47,065 nucleotides of DNA from the NCBI RefSeq assembly GCF_029840925.1, contig NZ_JAOCDM010000032.1, positions 1-47,065 of the forward strand, read 5' to 3'. The DNA is from Pseudomonas sp. GD03858 (GTDB lineage Bacteria > Pseudomonadota > Gammaproteobacteria > Pseudomonadales > Pseudomonadaceae). This document shows, piece by piece, positions 35,142-44,440 of this stretch (position 1 is its first letter; the number at the start of each line of letters is the position of its first letter). The notes under the pieces are model-generated. The model was given only the letters and a program-made list of their open reading frames with translations, did no database searches and was not told the DNA's origin. A program made the position numbers and the translations under genes.

Positions 35142-35741
35142 ATGTCCCGCGTACTGATCATCGAAAGCAGCGCCCGTCAGCAGGATTCCGTTTCCCGTCA
35201 ACTGACCCAGGATTTCATCCGGCAATGGCAGGCGGCTCACCCAGCCGACGAGATCACGGTGCGCGACTTGGCCGTGACCCCTGTGCCACACCTGGATGCC
35301 AACCTGCTCGGTGGCTGGATGAAGCCGGACGAGCAGCGCAGCGCCGCCGAGCGTGCAGCGTTGGAGCGTTCCAATGAACTGACCGACGAGCTGCTGGCTG
35401 CCGACGTGCTGGTGATGGCCGCGCCGATGTACAACTTCACCATCCCCAGCACCCTGAAAGCCTGGCTGGACCACGTGCTGCGCGCCGGCATCACCTTCAA
35501 GTACACCCCGACCGGGCCACAGGGCCTGCTCAACGGCAAGCGCGCCATCGTCCTCACCGCTCGCGGCGGCATCCATGCCGGGGCCAGCAGCGACCACCAG
35601 GAACCCTACCTGCGCCAGGTGATGGCCTTCATCGGCATTCACGAGGTGGAATTCATCCATGCCGAAGGTCTGAACATGAGCGCCGAGTTCCACGAGAAGG
35701 GGCTGAACCAGGCCAAGGCCAAAGTGGCGGCGGTGGCCTGA
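35142..35741 (+). CDS. azoR: FMN-dependent NADH-azoreductase
   Basis: A 199-residue flavodoxin-fold enzyme that reduces azo compounds and quinones with NAD(P)H by two-electron transfer. The N-terminal SSARQQDSVSRQLT binds the FMN phosphate, APMYNFTIPSTLKAWLDHVLRAGITF is the family's central motif and TARGGIHAG follows. The start at 35142 has TGGAGG at 35131-35136. In P. aeruginosa PA3223 (azoR3) has the same neighbourhood, with the LysR gene two genes away. Control by the regulator and the ATCGATAG repeats is likely. Confidence 0.94.
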   Translation: MSRVLIIESSARQQDSVSRQLTQDFIRQWQAAHPADEITVRDLAVTPVPHLDANLLGGWMKPDEQRSAAERAALERSNELTDELLAADVLVMAAPMYNFTIPSTLKAWLDHVLRAGITFKYTPTGPQGLLNGKRAIVLTARGGIHAGASSDHQEPYLRQVMAFIGIHEVEFIHAEGLNMSAEFHEKGLNQAKAKVAAVA

Positions 35742-35791
35742 GGCGCGACGAATTCCCAACCTGACACCCTGTTGCTCCTTTGGGTGTGCCT

Positions 35792-35822
35792 GCCCGGCCA
35801 GTTCATGGCCGGGCTTTTTTTT
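35792..35822 (+). terminator. Rho-independent terminator after azoR
   Basis: GCCCGGCC and GGCCGGGC form an 8-bp GC-only stem with a 7-nt loop, followed by eight T. It is 50 nt after the azoR stop. Confidence 0.92.
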
Positions 35823-35848
35823 GCTCGTAACAACGACGTGGGAGAACG

Positions 35849-35938
35849 GCGTGGGAGCGGGCTTGCCCCGCGATAGCGCCAGATCGGTCGATGATGTTTG
35901 CCGAGCCTGTGGCATCGCGGGGCAAGCCCGCTCCCACG
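35849..35938. repeat. Inverted REP pair
   Basis: GCGTGGGAGCGGGCTTGCCC (35849-35880 as a whole) and its inverted partner (35911-35938) lie in the 320-nt gap between azoR and the DMT transporter. This gap has only the azoR terminator and these units; no gene is seen. Confidence 0.9.
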
Positions 35939-36062
35939 CATATCCGCCAGGCGAGCGTGCAACCAAGGAGGGCGATGACCCCAAGCACCCGCACATTTCC
36001 CATGGTTGAACTGCCCGGACCCAACCCGCTAAGGTCGCCGCCTTGATCCTCGAGAGGCCACC

Positions 36063-36935
36063 ATGGGCTACCTGATAATCGTCGCGCTGATCCAGGCGTA
36101 CTCCTTCAACCTGATCGGCGAATACCTGGCCGGCCATGTCGACAGCTACTTCGCCGTGCTCGCCAGGGTGGTGCTGGCCGGGCTGGTGTTTCTGCCGCTG
36201 ACCCGCTGGCGCCAGGTCGAGCCGCGCTTCCTGCGCTCGATGCTGCTGATCGGCGCGCTGCAATACGGCATCACCTATGTCTGCCTGTACCTCAGCTTCC
36301 GCGTGCTGACGGTGCCGGAGGTGCTGCTGTTCACCATCCTCACCCCATTGCACGTCACGCTGATCGAGGATGCGCTGAACCGGCGCTTCAATCCCTGGGC
36401 GCTGCTCGCCGCGCTGGTGGCGGTGGCCGGGGCGGCGGTGATTCGCTTCGATACCATCTCGGGCGAGTTCTTCATCGGCTTTTTGCTGCTGCAACTGGCC
36501 AACTTCACCTATGCCGCCGGCCAGGTGCTGTACCGACATCTGGTTGCCCGTCACCCCAGTGACCTGCCGCACTACCGCCGATTCGGCTACTTCTACCTGG
36601 GTGCCTTGATCGTGGTGCTGCCGGCCTTCCTGCTGTTCGGCAATGCCCAGCACCTGCCGAGCACCGATACCCAGTGGTTGGTGCTGCTGTTCCTTGGCCT
36701 GTGCCCGACGGCGCTGGGGTTGTACTGGTGGAACAAGGGCGCCTGCCTGGTCTCCGGCGGCACCCTGGCGGTAATGAACAACCTGCACGTGCCGGTGGGC
36801 TTGCTGCTCAACCTGCTGATCTGGAACCAGGACGAACCGCTCGGGCGTCTGGCCATTGGCGGTTCGGTGATCCTGGCGTCGGTGTGGTTGAGCCGCTTGG
36901 GTGGCCAGCGTGCGAGGGTGCCGGGAGCCGCCTGA
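36063..36935 (+). CDS. EamA/DMT family transporter
   Basis: A 290-residue inner-membrane protein with ten hydrophobic helices in two EamA repeats (about 1-130 and 145-280). It is of the carboxylate/amino acid/amine type. The segment TPLHVTLIEDALNRR and NNLHVPVGLLLNLLIWNQDEP are the family's P-loop-like turn and second-repeat marker. The substrate is unknown. It converges with the MFS gene downstream, with only 3 nt between stop codons. Confidence 0.87.
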   Translation: MGYLIIVALIQAYSFNLIGEYLAGHVDSYFAVLARVVLAGLVFLPLTRWRQVEPRFLRSMLLIGALQYGITYVCLYLSFRVLTVPEVLLFTILTPLHVTLIEDALNRRFNPWALLAALVAVAGAAVIRFDTISGEFFIGFLLLQLANFTYAAGQVLYRHLVARHPSDLPHYRRFGYFYLGALIVVLPAFLLFGNAQHLPSTDTQWLVLLFLGLCPTALGLYWWNKGACLVSGGTLAVMNNLHVPVGLLLNLLIWNQDEPLGRLAIGGSVILASVWLSRLGGQRARVPGAA

Positions 36936-36938
36936 GGG

Positions 36939-38141
36939 TCATTGCCGGCGCGGCAGGCCAGTGTGCACGGCCAGGCACAATGGCAGGGTCAGCAGCAGCG
37001 TGCCTGCCAGCGCCATCAATCCCTGTTCCACCCCGGTGTGGTCGGATATCGCGCCGATCAGCACCGGCGCCAGCGCGCCGCCACCGACGGTGCCGGTATA
37101 GAAGCAGGCGAACACCCGCTCGCGCTGTTCGCGGCCGGCGAAGTCCGGCACCAGCCCGGTCAGCACCGACGAGGTGCCGTTGAGTGCCACGCCGATCAGA
37201 GGCATCACCAGCATCAACGGCAGGTAGGGCAGCAGCAGCGCCACCAGGATCAATCCTGCGGTCAGCAGTTCGGTACAGATCACGGTGCGTACCGGCCCCA
37301 GCCGGGCGCCCAGGTAGCCACAGAACAGCTTGCCGAAGGCGCCGCCGATGAACAGCAATGTCAGGGCCAGGCCTATCTGCGCGGTCGTCGCGCCCTTGCT
37401 CTGCAGCAGGAACGGCAGGAAGGTCAGAAAACCCATGCGCACGCCACTGTCGAGGGTGCCGGTGGCGATCAGCGCGGCCAGCCCCGACCTTGAGCCAACC
37501 CGGTCCTGGCCCGTGGCCTTGCGCGTTGATCGCCCTGCGGGTGGCGCCTGGCGCAACAGCCACCACAGCGCCGCTGCCGCCCCCAGGCCGAGCAGGCCAA
37601 GCGCGGTGGCGTTGGCCTGCCATGACACATACACCAGCACCAGGCCGACCAGGCCCGGGATCAGCGCCTTGCCGATATCCCCGGCGAAGTTGTATTGGGC
37701 CAGGGCCTGCTTCACCTTGCCGCTGCCTTCGTAGGCATCGGCGACCAGCGCGCTGGCCAGCGGATGCTGGGTGCTGGCGCCGAGGCCGGCGAGCATCAGG
37801 GCGATCAGCAGAAGGCTCAGGTCACTGGCCTGGGCGGCCAGCAGGTAGGCCAGCCCGGCCAGCGCGGTGCCCCGGACCAACAGGGCTTCGCGGCCCCAGC
37901 GCCGGGCGCCTTTGCTGGCCAGCAGCTGGAAGCCCGCCATCATGCCGGCGTAGGCGCCGCGCAGCAGTCCGACCTGGGCGTAGCTGAGGCCGAAGGCGAC
38001 CTGCCAGAGGGGCAGCAACACGTAGATGACATCGGTCAGGCCGTCATGCACGCCATGGGCGAGGCTGGCGGCGGCGAGGGCCTTGCGCCGAGGCGATGGC
38101 GGGGCGTCTTGCAGTGAAACGCTGGAAATGTCCTGGGGCAT
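36939..38141 (-). CDS. MFS transporter (Fsr-like)
   Basis: A 400-residue major facilitator with twelve predicted helices. The N-terminal motif ASLAHGVHDGLTDVIYVLLPLWQ resembles Fsr, the fosmidomycin-resistance exporter. A charged central loop lies around residues 195-215. The substrate is unknown; drug or metabolite export is likely from the subfamily. No regulator gene is adjacent. The start at 38141 has only a weak ribosome site. Confidence 0.87.
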   Translation of the reverse strand: MPQDISSVSLQDAPPSPRRKALAAASLAHGVHDGLTDVIYVLLPLWQVAFGLSYAQVGLLRGAYAGMMAGFQLLASKGARRWGREALLVRGTALAGLAYLLAAQASDLSLLLIALMLAGLGASTQHPLASALVADAYEGSGKVKQALAQYNFAGDIGKALIPGLVGLVLVYVSWQANATALGLLGLGAAAALWWLLRQAPPAGRSTRKATGQDRVGSRSGLAALIATGTLDSGVRMGFLTFLPFLLQSKGATTAQIGLALTLLFIGGAFGKLFCGYLGARLGPVRTVICTELLTAGLILVALLLPYLPLMLVMPLIGVALNGTSSVLTGLVPDFAGREQRERVFACFYTGTVGGGALAPVLIGAISDHTGVEQGLMALAGTLLLTLPLCLAVHTGLPRRQ

Positions 38142-38274
38142 GGCTCGCTCACGAAGGCTGTGGCAGGCATCTGTCGAGCGTCAGGGATGGGCGTGGCGAG
38201 TGGGCCGTCGATCTTCCGTGATGACGTCGTCCTGGATGGCCCTAGGGTAGTGCGCCTTGGGGGCGCAATGCAAA

Positions 38275-38294
38275 GGGCGCCCGGTCGGGCGCCC
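38275..38294 (-). terminator. Weak terminator of the YbdG-like gene
   Basis: GGGCGCCC at 38275-38282 and 38287-38294 form a GC-only hairpin 12 nt after the channel gene's stop, on the minus strand. Only three T follow, so it may be inefficient. Confidence 0.5.
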
Positions 38295-38305
38295 CGGTTG
38301 CACGG

Positions 38306-39607
38306 TCAGGCCTCGCTTAGCGCGTCCAGGCTGCGTGGCTGGGGCTGAGGCTGCGGCCTGGCCGCCAGCCCCGCACGCATGTCGTTGCCGCTCGGCTGCT
38401 GGTACAGGCTCAGCCCGAACTCCGGCAGCACCGCCAGCAGGTAGTCGAAGATATCGCCCTGGATACGCTCGTACTCGGCCCACGCCGTGGTGGTGGTGAA
38501 GCAGTAGATCTCCAGCGGCACGCCTTCGGCGGTGGCCTGCATCTGGCGGACCATGCAGGTCATGTTCGCATGCACGTTGGGATGGTTCTTCAGATAGGCC
38601 AGGGCGAACGCGCGGAAGGTGCCGATATTGGTCAGTTTGCGCCGATTGGCCGCCAGTTCCGCCACCGGTCCCAGCGCTTCGTTCCAGCTGTGCAGCTCCT
38701 GGCGTTTCTGCGAGAGGTAATCGCCGAGCAGGCGGATCTGGCCCAGGCGCTGTTCTTCTTCCGCAGTGAGGAAGCGCACGCCGCCGGCATCGATGAACAG
38801 GCTGCGCTTGATCCGTCGCCCGCCCGACTGCTGCATGCCGCGGTAGTTGCGAAACGACTCGCTCATCAGGCGCCAGGTGGGGATCGAGACGATGGTCTTG
38901 TCGAAGTTCTGCACCTTGACCGTGTGCAGGGTGATGTCCACCACGTCGCCGTCGGCACCGGCCTGGGGCATCTCGATCCAGTCGCCGACGTGCAGCATGT
39001 CGTTGCTGGTCAGCTGCACACTGGCGACGAACGACAGCAGGGTGTCCTTGTACACCAACAGCAGCACCGCCGACATGGCGCCCAGACCCGACAGCAGCAA
39101 CAGCGGCGAGCGGTCGATCAGGGTGGCGACGATGACGATGGCGGCGAAGATCCACAGCATCATCTTGGCCAGCTGCATGTAGCCCTTGATCGAGCGGGTG
39201 CGGGCGTGTTCGGTGCGTGCGTAGATATCCAGCAGGGCGTCGAGCAGGCAGGACAGGGCGCGGGTCATGAACAGCAGGGTCACGGCCAGGGCGAGGTTGC
39301 CGAGGAAGTGCTGGGCGGTGGCCGACAGCTCCGGCACCAGCTTCAGGCCGAACTGCACCACCAGTGACGGGGTGGTCTGCGCCAGGCGGTGGAACACCTT
39401 GTTGTGGCGCAGGTCGTCCAGCCATCTGAGCGCCTGCTGGCGGGCCAGCAGGCGGCTGGAGTGCAGCACCAGGAAGCGCGCCAGACGGCCGATCAGCAGT
39501 GAGACGAGCAGCAGCACGATCAGGCCGAGCGTGGCATGCAGCAGCGGGTGTTGGTCGAGGGTGCCCCAGAGGTCGAGGGCATCGCGCCAGAATCGTTGGA
39601 TGTCCAT
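38306..39607 (-). CDS. Mechanosensitive channel, YbdG-like
   Basis: A 433-residue MscS-superfamily protein of the YbdG (MscM) group. Five hydrophobic segments lie in the first 180 residues, then the pore-lining helix (LLLLSGLGAMSAVLLLVYKDTLLSFVASVQL) and the beta domain starting VGDWIEMPQAGADGDVVDITLHTVKVQNFDKTIVSIPTW, typical of YbdG. The Met at 39607 (MDIQRFW) is the family start; the frame extends to 39646. YbdG gates at low threshold and takes part in osmotic sensing in E. coli. It is divergent from the SrmB-like helicase. Confidence 0.88.
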   Translation of the reverse strand: MDIQRFWRDALDLWGTLDQHPLLHATLGLIVLLLVSLLIGRLARFLVLHSSRLLARQQALRWLDDLRHNKVFHRLAQTTPSLVVQFGLKLVPELSATAQHFLGNLALAVTLLFMTRALSCLLDALLDIYARTEHARTRSIKGYMQLAKMMLWIFAAIVIVATLIDRSPLLLLSGLGAMSAVLLLVYKDTLLSFVASVQLTSNDMLHVGDWIEMPQAGADGDVVDITLHTVKVQNFDKTIVSIPTWRLMSESFRNYRGMQQSGGRRIKRSLFIDAGGVRFLTAEEEQRLGQIRLLGDYLSQKRQELHSWNEALGPVAELAANRRKLTNIGTFRAFALAYLKNHPNVHANMTCMVRQMQATAEGVPLEIYCFTTTTAWAEYERIQGDIFDYLLAVLPEFGLSLYQQPSGNDMRAGLAARPQPQPQPRSLDALSEA

Positions 39608-39751
39608 AGGCGTATAAACAGTCTGTGTTGCGGTACGAAGCGGCATTAGAGCGTGGATCGGTGCAAAGTTGCCAAAAGAAATTCGGTTCTGGCCACGGAA
39701 AACGTTACCCTATGCAACTTGAATTTTTCGCACTTGCCCGAGGTTACCCCC

Positions 39752-41077
<1,326 letters not shown>

Positions 41078-41093
41078 GCTTTCGTGCTGCAAG

Positions 41094-41122
41094 CCCGCCA
41101 CCGCAAGGGTGGCGGGTTGTTT
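41094..41122 (+). terminator. Terminator of the SrmB-like gene
   Basis: CCCGCCACC (41094-41102) and GGTGGCGGG (41108-41116) form a perfect 9-bp stem with a 5-nt loop, followed by TTGTTT. It is 17 nt after the stop codon. Confidence 0.85.
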
Positions 41123-41220
41123 CACCGTTTTCCCCAAGGCTCGTAGCCTGTTTCCCAAAGCGCGTTTTGCCCCGCGCATTTTGCCGCCCGCCCCCCACAC
41201 TCCCTCTAGCGTGATTCACG

Positions 41221-41274
41221 AAGGAGGAGTAGCGTATGTACAGCTGTCAATACGAGGTGTCCCATGCGCTTTGA
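41221..41274 (+). promoter_or_regulatory. Leader peptide ORF and dyad before brnT
   Basis: AAGGAGGAG at 41221-41229 is a near-ideal ribosome site for an ATG at 41236 that opens a 12-codon frame (MYSCQYEVSHAL) with its TGA at 41272-41274. The brnT ATG at 41264 lies inside this frame, so translation of the leader could couple to brnT. Bases 41234-41253 also form a 16-of-20 imperfect palindrome, a candidate BrnA operator. Confidence 0.5.
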
Positions 41275-41545
41275 ATGGGACGCGGAAAAGAACCTGCTCA
41301 ACATTCGCAAGCACGGCGTCGATTTCAATGATGTGCCCGAGATGTTCCGGCACCCGATGCTGGCGTTACAGGACGAGCGGTTCGATTACGAGGAAGCGCG
41401 CTGGATCAGCATGGGATGGATCAATGCCTGGGTCAGCGTGGTTGCCTATACCGAACGGCAGGGTGAGGTGATCCGCATCATCTCTGCCAGAAGAGCTACC
41501 CGACGCGAGGTGATGCGCTATGTCGAAACCGTCCAGACACCCTGA
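41264..41545 (+). CDS. brnT: BrnT family toxin
   Basis: A 93-residue BrnT-type RNase toxin. The N-terminal signature FEWDAEKNLLNIRKHGVDF and the C-terminal RIISARRATRREVMRYVE are those of the family, which has a RelE-like fold. The start at 41264 has GAGG at 41254-41257 but also lies inside a short leader frame. The gene overlaps brnA by 26 nt, the usual order toxin then antitoxin. The system is a type II module that reduces growth under stress. Confidence 0.9.
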   Translation: MRFEWDAEKNLLNIRKHGVDFNDVPEMFRHPMLALQDERFDYEEARWISMGWINAWVSVVAYTERQGEVIRIISARRATRREVMRYVETVQTP

Positions 41546-41750
41546 GCAACAGACTGTCGATACGTCGGATATTCCCGAACTCGACGATGACTTCTTCCGT
41601 CGTGCCGAGCTGCGGGTACCCGCCAAGCAGGCGGTAACCATCCGCCTGGATGCCGATGTCCTCGAGTGGTTCAAGGGGCAGGGCGCCGGTTATCAGACCC
41701 GTATCAACCAGTTGCTGCGCCAGTACATGCTCGCCCAGCAGCGCCGCTGA
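41520..41750 (+). CDS. brnA: BrnA family antitoxin
   Basis: A 76-residue antitoxin. The C-terminal region VTIRLDADVLEWFKGQGAGYQTRINQLLRQYM is a ribbon-helix-helix DNA-binding domain; the N-terminal 40 residues should wrap the toxin. It overlaps brnT by 26 nt. BrnA dimers usually repress the operon, and the dyad at 41234-41253 is the best candidate site. Confidence 0.9.
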   Translation: MSKPSRHPEQQTVDTSDIPELDDDFFRRAELRVPAKQAVTIRLDADVLEWFKGQGAGYQTRINQLLRQYMLAQQRR

Positions 41751-41762
41751 ACCTGAGCAGCT

Positions 41763-42032
41763 TCAGGTTTTTTTCTCCGCTTCCTTCAGCTCCTCGATTC
41801 GCTTGTCGATCAGCTGGCATTTGTCCGGCAGGTCCTTGCTGGCTGTCCCGAGCTGCATGTGCTGGAGCTCGTCGTTTATTTCCTTGGCCTTCTGTGGATT
41901 CTGCTCGGTCAGGCGGCTGACCAGCCCGGCCAATTCCTCTCTTTTCTGCGTGGCTTGCTCCGGTGTGCATGCCCAGGCGGGCAGGGCGCAGAGCAGGCTG
42001 GTCGCACAGATGATGGTCAGCAGTGGTTTCAT
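41763..42032 (-). CDS. Small exported protein of unknown function
   Basis: An 89-residue protein with a signal peptide (MKPLLTIICATSLLCALPAWA). The mature part starts CTPEQATQKREELAGLVSRL and is helical and charged, with a heptad-like pattern and a second Cys in DKCQLIDKRI, so a disulfide is possible. There is no lipobox consensus at the Cys after AWA. GGAGGG before 42032 is a good ribosome site; the frame is open to 42125 without support. I do not recognise a named family. It converges with brnA. Confidence 0.75.
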   Translation of the reverse strand: MKPLLTIICATSLLCALPAWACTPEQATQKREELAGLVSRLTEQNPQKAKEINDELQHMQLGTASKDLPDKCQLIDKRIEELKEAEKKT

Positions 42033-42201
42033 GCTGTTTCCCTCCGGTGATGTGCCTGCCCGGTGGAGTGAGTCCGATGCCGGGAAGTTCAGTCGGTTGT
42101 CATCGAGTCGAGCACGCAGTGCCAACGGAAAAATTTAGGCTGGCATCGGCAACGCCGGGCACCCGATAATCTGGATCCATTTTCACTGCCGAGCCTTGCC
42201 C

Positions 42202-42234
42202 ATGACATTCATCCAGCACAGGGGGCGCTCATGA
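42202..42234 (+). other. Ten-codon upstream ORF coupled to the DMT gene
   Basis: ATG at 42202 opens MTFIQHRGRS, whose TGA at 42232-42234 overlaps the DMT start (ATGA). The ribosome site of the DMT gene (AGGGGGC) lies inside it. It has only a weak ribosome site of its own, so coupling is possible but unproven. Confidence 0.3.
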
Positions 42235-43157
42235 CCGCGGCCCGCAAGAACCCCGATGCGTTCGCGTTCCAGATCATGCTGGGGCTATGCCTGATCTGGG
42301 GTTGCCAGCAGGTATTGATCAAGTCGGCCGCGGTGGACATCGCGCCGGTGATGCAGGCGGCATTTCGCAATGGCATCGCCGCTGTGCTGGTGGGGCTGTT
42401 GATCTGCTGGCGAGGTGGCTGGGGCCAGGTGGGTAGCACCTGGCGTGCCGGGTTGCTGGCTGGCGGATTGTTCGGTGTGGAGTTCCTGTTCATCGCCGAG
42501 GGGCTGAAGCTGACCTCGGCGGCGCACATGTCGGTGTTTCTCTACACCGCGCCGATCTTCACCGCGTTGGGGCTGCATTTCATGATGCCCAGCGAGCGGC
42601 TGCGGTGGTTGCAGTGGCTGGGCATCCTGCTGGCGTTCGGCGGAATCGCCCTGGCCTTCGCTGGCGGCGTTTCGCTCGAGCATCTGGACGGGCGCATGTT
42701 GCTGGGCGATGCCCTGGCGATCCTGGCGGGCCTGGCCTGGGGGGCGACCACCGTGGTGGTGCGCGGCTCGCGACTGTCGGAGGCGCCGGCGACCCTGACC
42801 CTGTTCTACCAGCTTGCGGTGGGGTTTGCCGGGCTGGTGCTGATGGCCCTGGTGAGCGGGCAGATCGGCGACTTCTCGTTCACGCCGCTGGCGGTAGGCA
42901 GCGTGTTGTTCCAGGGCATCATGGTGTCGTTCGTCAGCTACCTGACCTGGTTCTGGCTGCTGCGCAAGTACCTGGCGTCCAATCTGGCGGTGTTTTCGTT
43001 CATCACGCCGTTGTTCGGCGTGACGTTTGGCGTGCTGTTGCTGGACGAACCATTGAGCCTGAACTTTGTGATCGGGGCAGTGATGGTGCTGCTTGGCGTG
43101 ATCATGGTCAGTGCCGAAGCCTGGGTGCGTCAGCAATTGCGCAGGGTGCTGGGTTAA
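42231..43157 (+). CDS. EamA/DMT family transporter
   Basis: A 308-residue inner-membrane protein with ten predicted helices in two EamA repeats. The second repeat starts near residue 155, and FFAFSFITPLFGVTFGVLLLDEP-like (VFSFITPLFGVTFGVLLLDEPLS here) is the characteristic C-terminal segment. The substrate is unknown. The ribosome site is AGGGGGC. The 3' end overlaps the convergent MFS gene by 50 nt. Confidence 0.88.
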   Translation: MTAARKNPDAFAFQIMLGLCLIWGCQQVLIKSAAVDIAPVMQAAFRNGIAAVLVGLLICWRGGWGQVGSTWRAGLLAGGLFGVEFLFIAEGLKLTSAAHMSVFLYTAPIFTALGLHFMMPSERLRWLQWLGILLAFGGIALAFAGGVSLEHLDGRMLLGDALAILAGLAWGATTVVVRGSRLSEAPATLTLFYQLAVGFAGLVLMALVSGQIGDFSFTPLAVGSVLFQGIMVSFVSYLTWFWLLRKYLASNLAVFSFITPLFGVTFGVLLLDEPLSLNFVIGAVMVLLGVIMVSAEAWVRQQLRRVLG

Positions 43158-44334
43158 GCGTTCGGCCGACCCCATCAGCCTGCCTCAGGCTGGCGCAGGG
43201 TTGCGAGCGCGAGAAGCCTGCGACCAGCACGCCGGCCAGCCCCATCCCGGCTGCTGCCAGCAGCAACGCTGGCTGCAGCCCGCCACTGAAATGGCTGCTC
43301 GAGGCCGCCAGCAACGGCCCACTCAGCTGTCCAAGGGCGAAGCACGCGGTCAACAGCCCGGCATTGCGCTGCGTGGCATGGGGCGCCAGCTCTCGCGAGC
43401 GTTGCATCACCAGTTGCATGCAGGCCAGGAACGGCCCGCCGCACAACAACACCCCCAGTGCCAGGCCGGCGCCGCCACCCAGCAGGCAGGCCAGCACGCC
43501 CACCCCTTGCAGCCAGAGCGTCGCGGCGAGCCAGCGCGAGGTTTGCCCTGGCCGGCGCAGGCTGACGATCACCACTCCCAGCGCCGATGCCAGGCCGAAC
43601 GCTGGCCAGAACAAGTCCGCCAGCCATTGTCCGTGAAAGTGCTGGCTGGCCATCTGCGACAGAAAGGTGGCTGGCAGGATGTAGCCGATCCCGTAGAGCC
43701 CATAGACCAGGCCCAGCCGACCGATGCCGTGGCCACGCCCCTGGTCGGCACCGGTAGCCACGCCGGCAGCAGGCTGCACGGCCCTTGGCAGCCATGGCAG
43801 CACGACCAGGAGCATCACCAGCGCCGCCACGCCGTAGACCAGCCACAGGGCCGCCGAATCCAGCTCCAGCAGATGTGCGCCCAGTGCCAGCACGCCGGTC
43901 ACCGCGATACCGACGCCGGGCCCGGCGAACACCATGGCGCCCAGGCGCTGGTGGCCGTGGGCACTGGCCAGTTGCTGGCTGAGGCTGGCGATCATCACCA
44001 GGACCCAGGCACTGGCCACGCCGGTGCCAAAGCGCAGCAGCAAGTGGCCCCAGAACCCATTGGCCGCCCAGGACGCGAGGGTCAACAGCACGCATAGCCA
44101 CAGGCCGCCATGCAGACGCAGGCGCACCTGGGCCGGCTGGCGAGCGTGCATGGCGTCGACGGCGCCGAGGAAGTAGCCCAGGTAGTTGGCGGCAGCGATC
44201 AGGCCGCCGGCGGTCAGGTCCAGCTGGCCCTCGGCAATCAGCCGGGGCAATTGCGGGGTGAGGGCGAAGCGGCCGATACCCATGGCCATCATCAGCGCCA
44301 CGGCGCTGGCCAGCAGTTGCACGATGGGCGACAT
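43108..44334 (-). CDS. MFS transporter, YbfB/YjiJ family
   Basis: A 408-residue major facilitator-like protein of the YbfB/YjiJ family (PF06779). The opening MSPIVQLLASAVALMMAMGIGRFALTPQLPRL is the family signature; twelve hydrophobic segments follow. The start at 44334 follows AGGAGA. A hydrophilic tail of about 35 residues extends past the last helix, and its coding region overlaps the convergent DMT gene. The divergent LysR gene 106 nt away is its probable regulator. The substrate is unknown. Confidence 0.88.
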   Translation of the reverse strand: MSPIVQLLASAVALMMAMGIGRFALTPQLPRLIAEGQLDLTAGGLIAAANYLGYFLGAVDAMHARQPAQVRLRLHGGLWLCVLLTLASWAANGFWGHLLLRFGTGVASAWVLVMIASLSQQLASAHGHQRLGAMVFAGPGVGIAVTGVLALGAHLLELDSAALWLVYGVAALVMLLVVLPWLPRAVQPAAGVATGADQGRGHGIGRLGLVYGLYGIGYILPATFLSQMASQHFHGQWLADLFWPAFGLASALGVVIVSLRRPGQTSRWLAATLWLQGVGVLACLLGGGAGLALGVLLCGGPFLACMQLVMQRSRELAPHATQRNAGLLTACFALGQLSGPLLAASSSHFSGGLQPALLLAAAGMGLAGVLVAGFSRSQPCASLRQADGVGRTLNPAPCAIADAPRLRH

Positions 44335-44440
44335 GGAAAGTCTCCTGTACGAAGGGATGCGATGGCTGGCAGGGTAGGGCGGATTGACTTTCAACAAAAT
44401 TGAATAATGATGATCAAGTTATTCTGTTTTGGAGAACGAT

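Noticed and set aside
35121..36788. 555-codon frame opposite azoR and the DMT gene
   Set aside because: It crosses two genuine genes, a terminator and a REP pair; its sequence is low complexity.
39653..39751. Extended N-terminus of the SrmB-like helicase
   Set aside because: The extension has no ribosome site and no similarity to helicases; the GTG at 39752 has GAGG and fits the family start.
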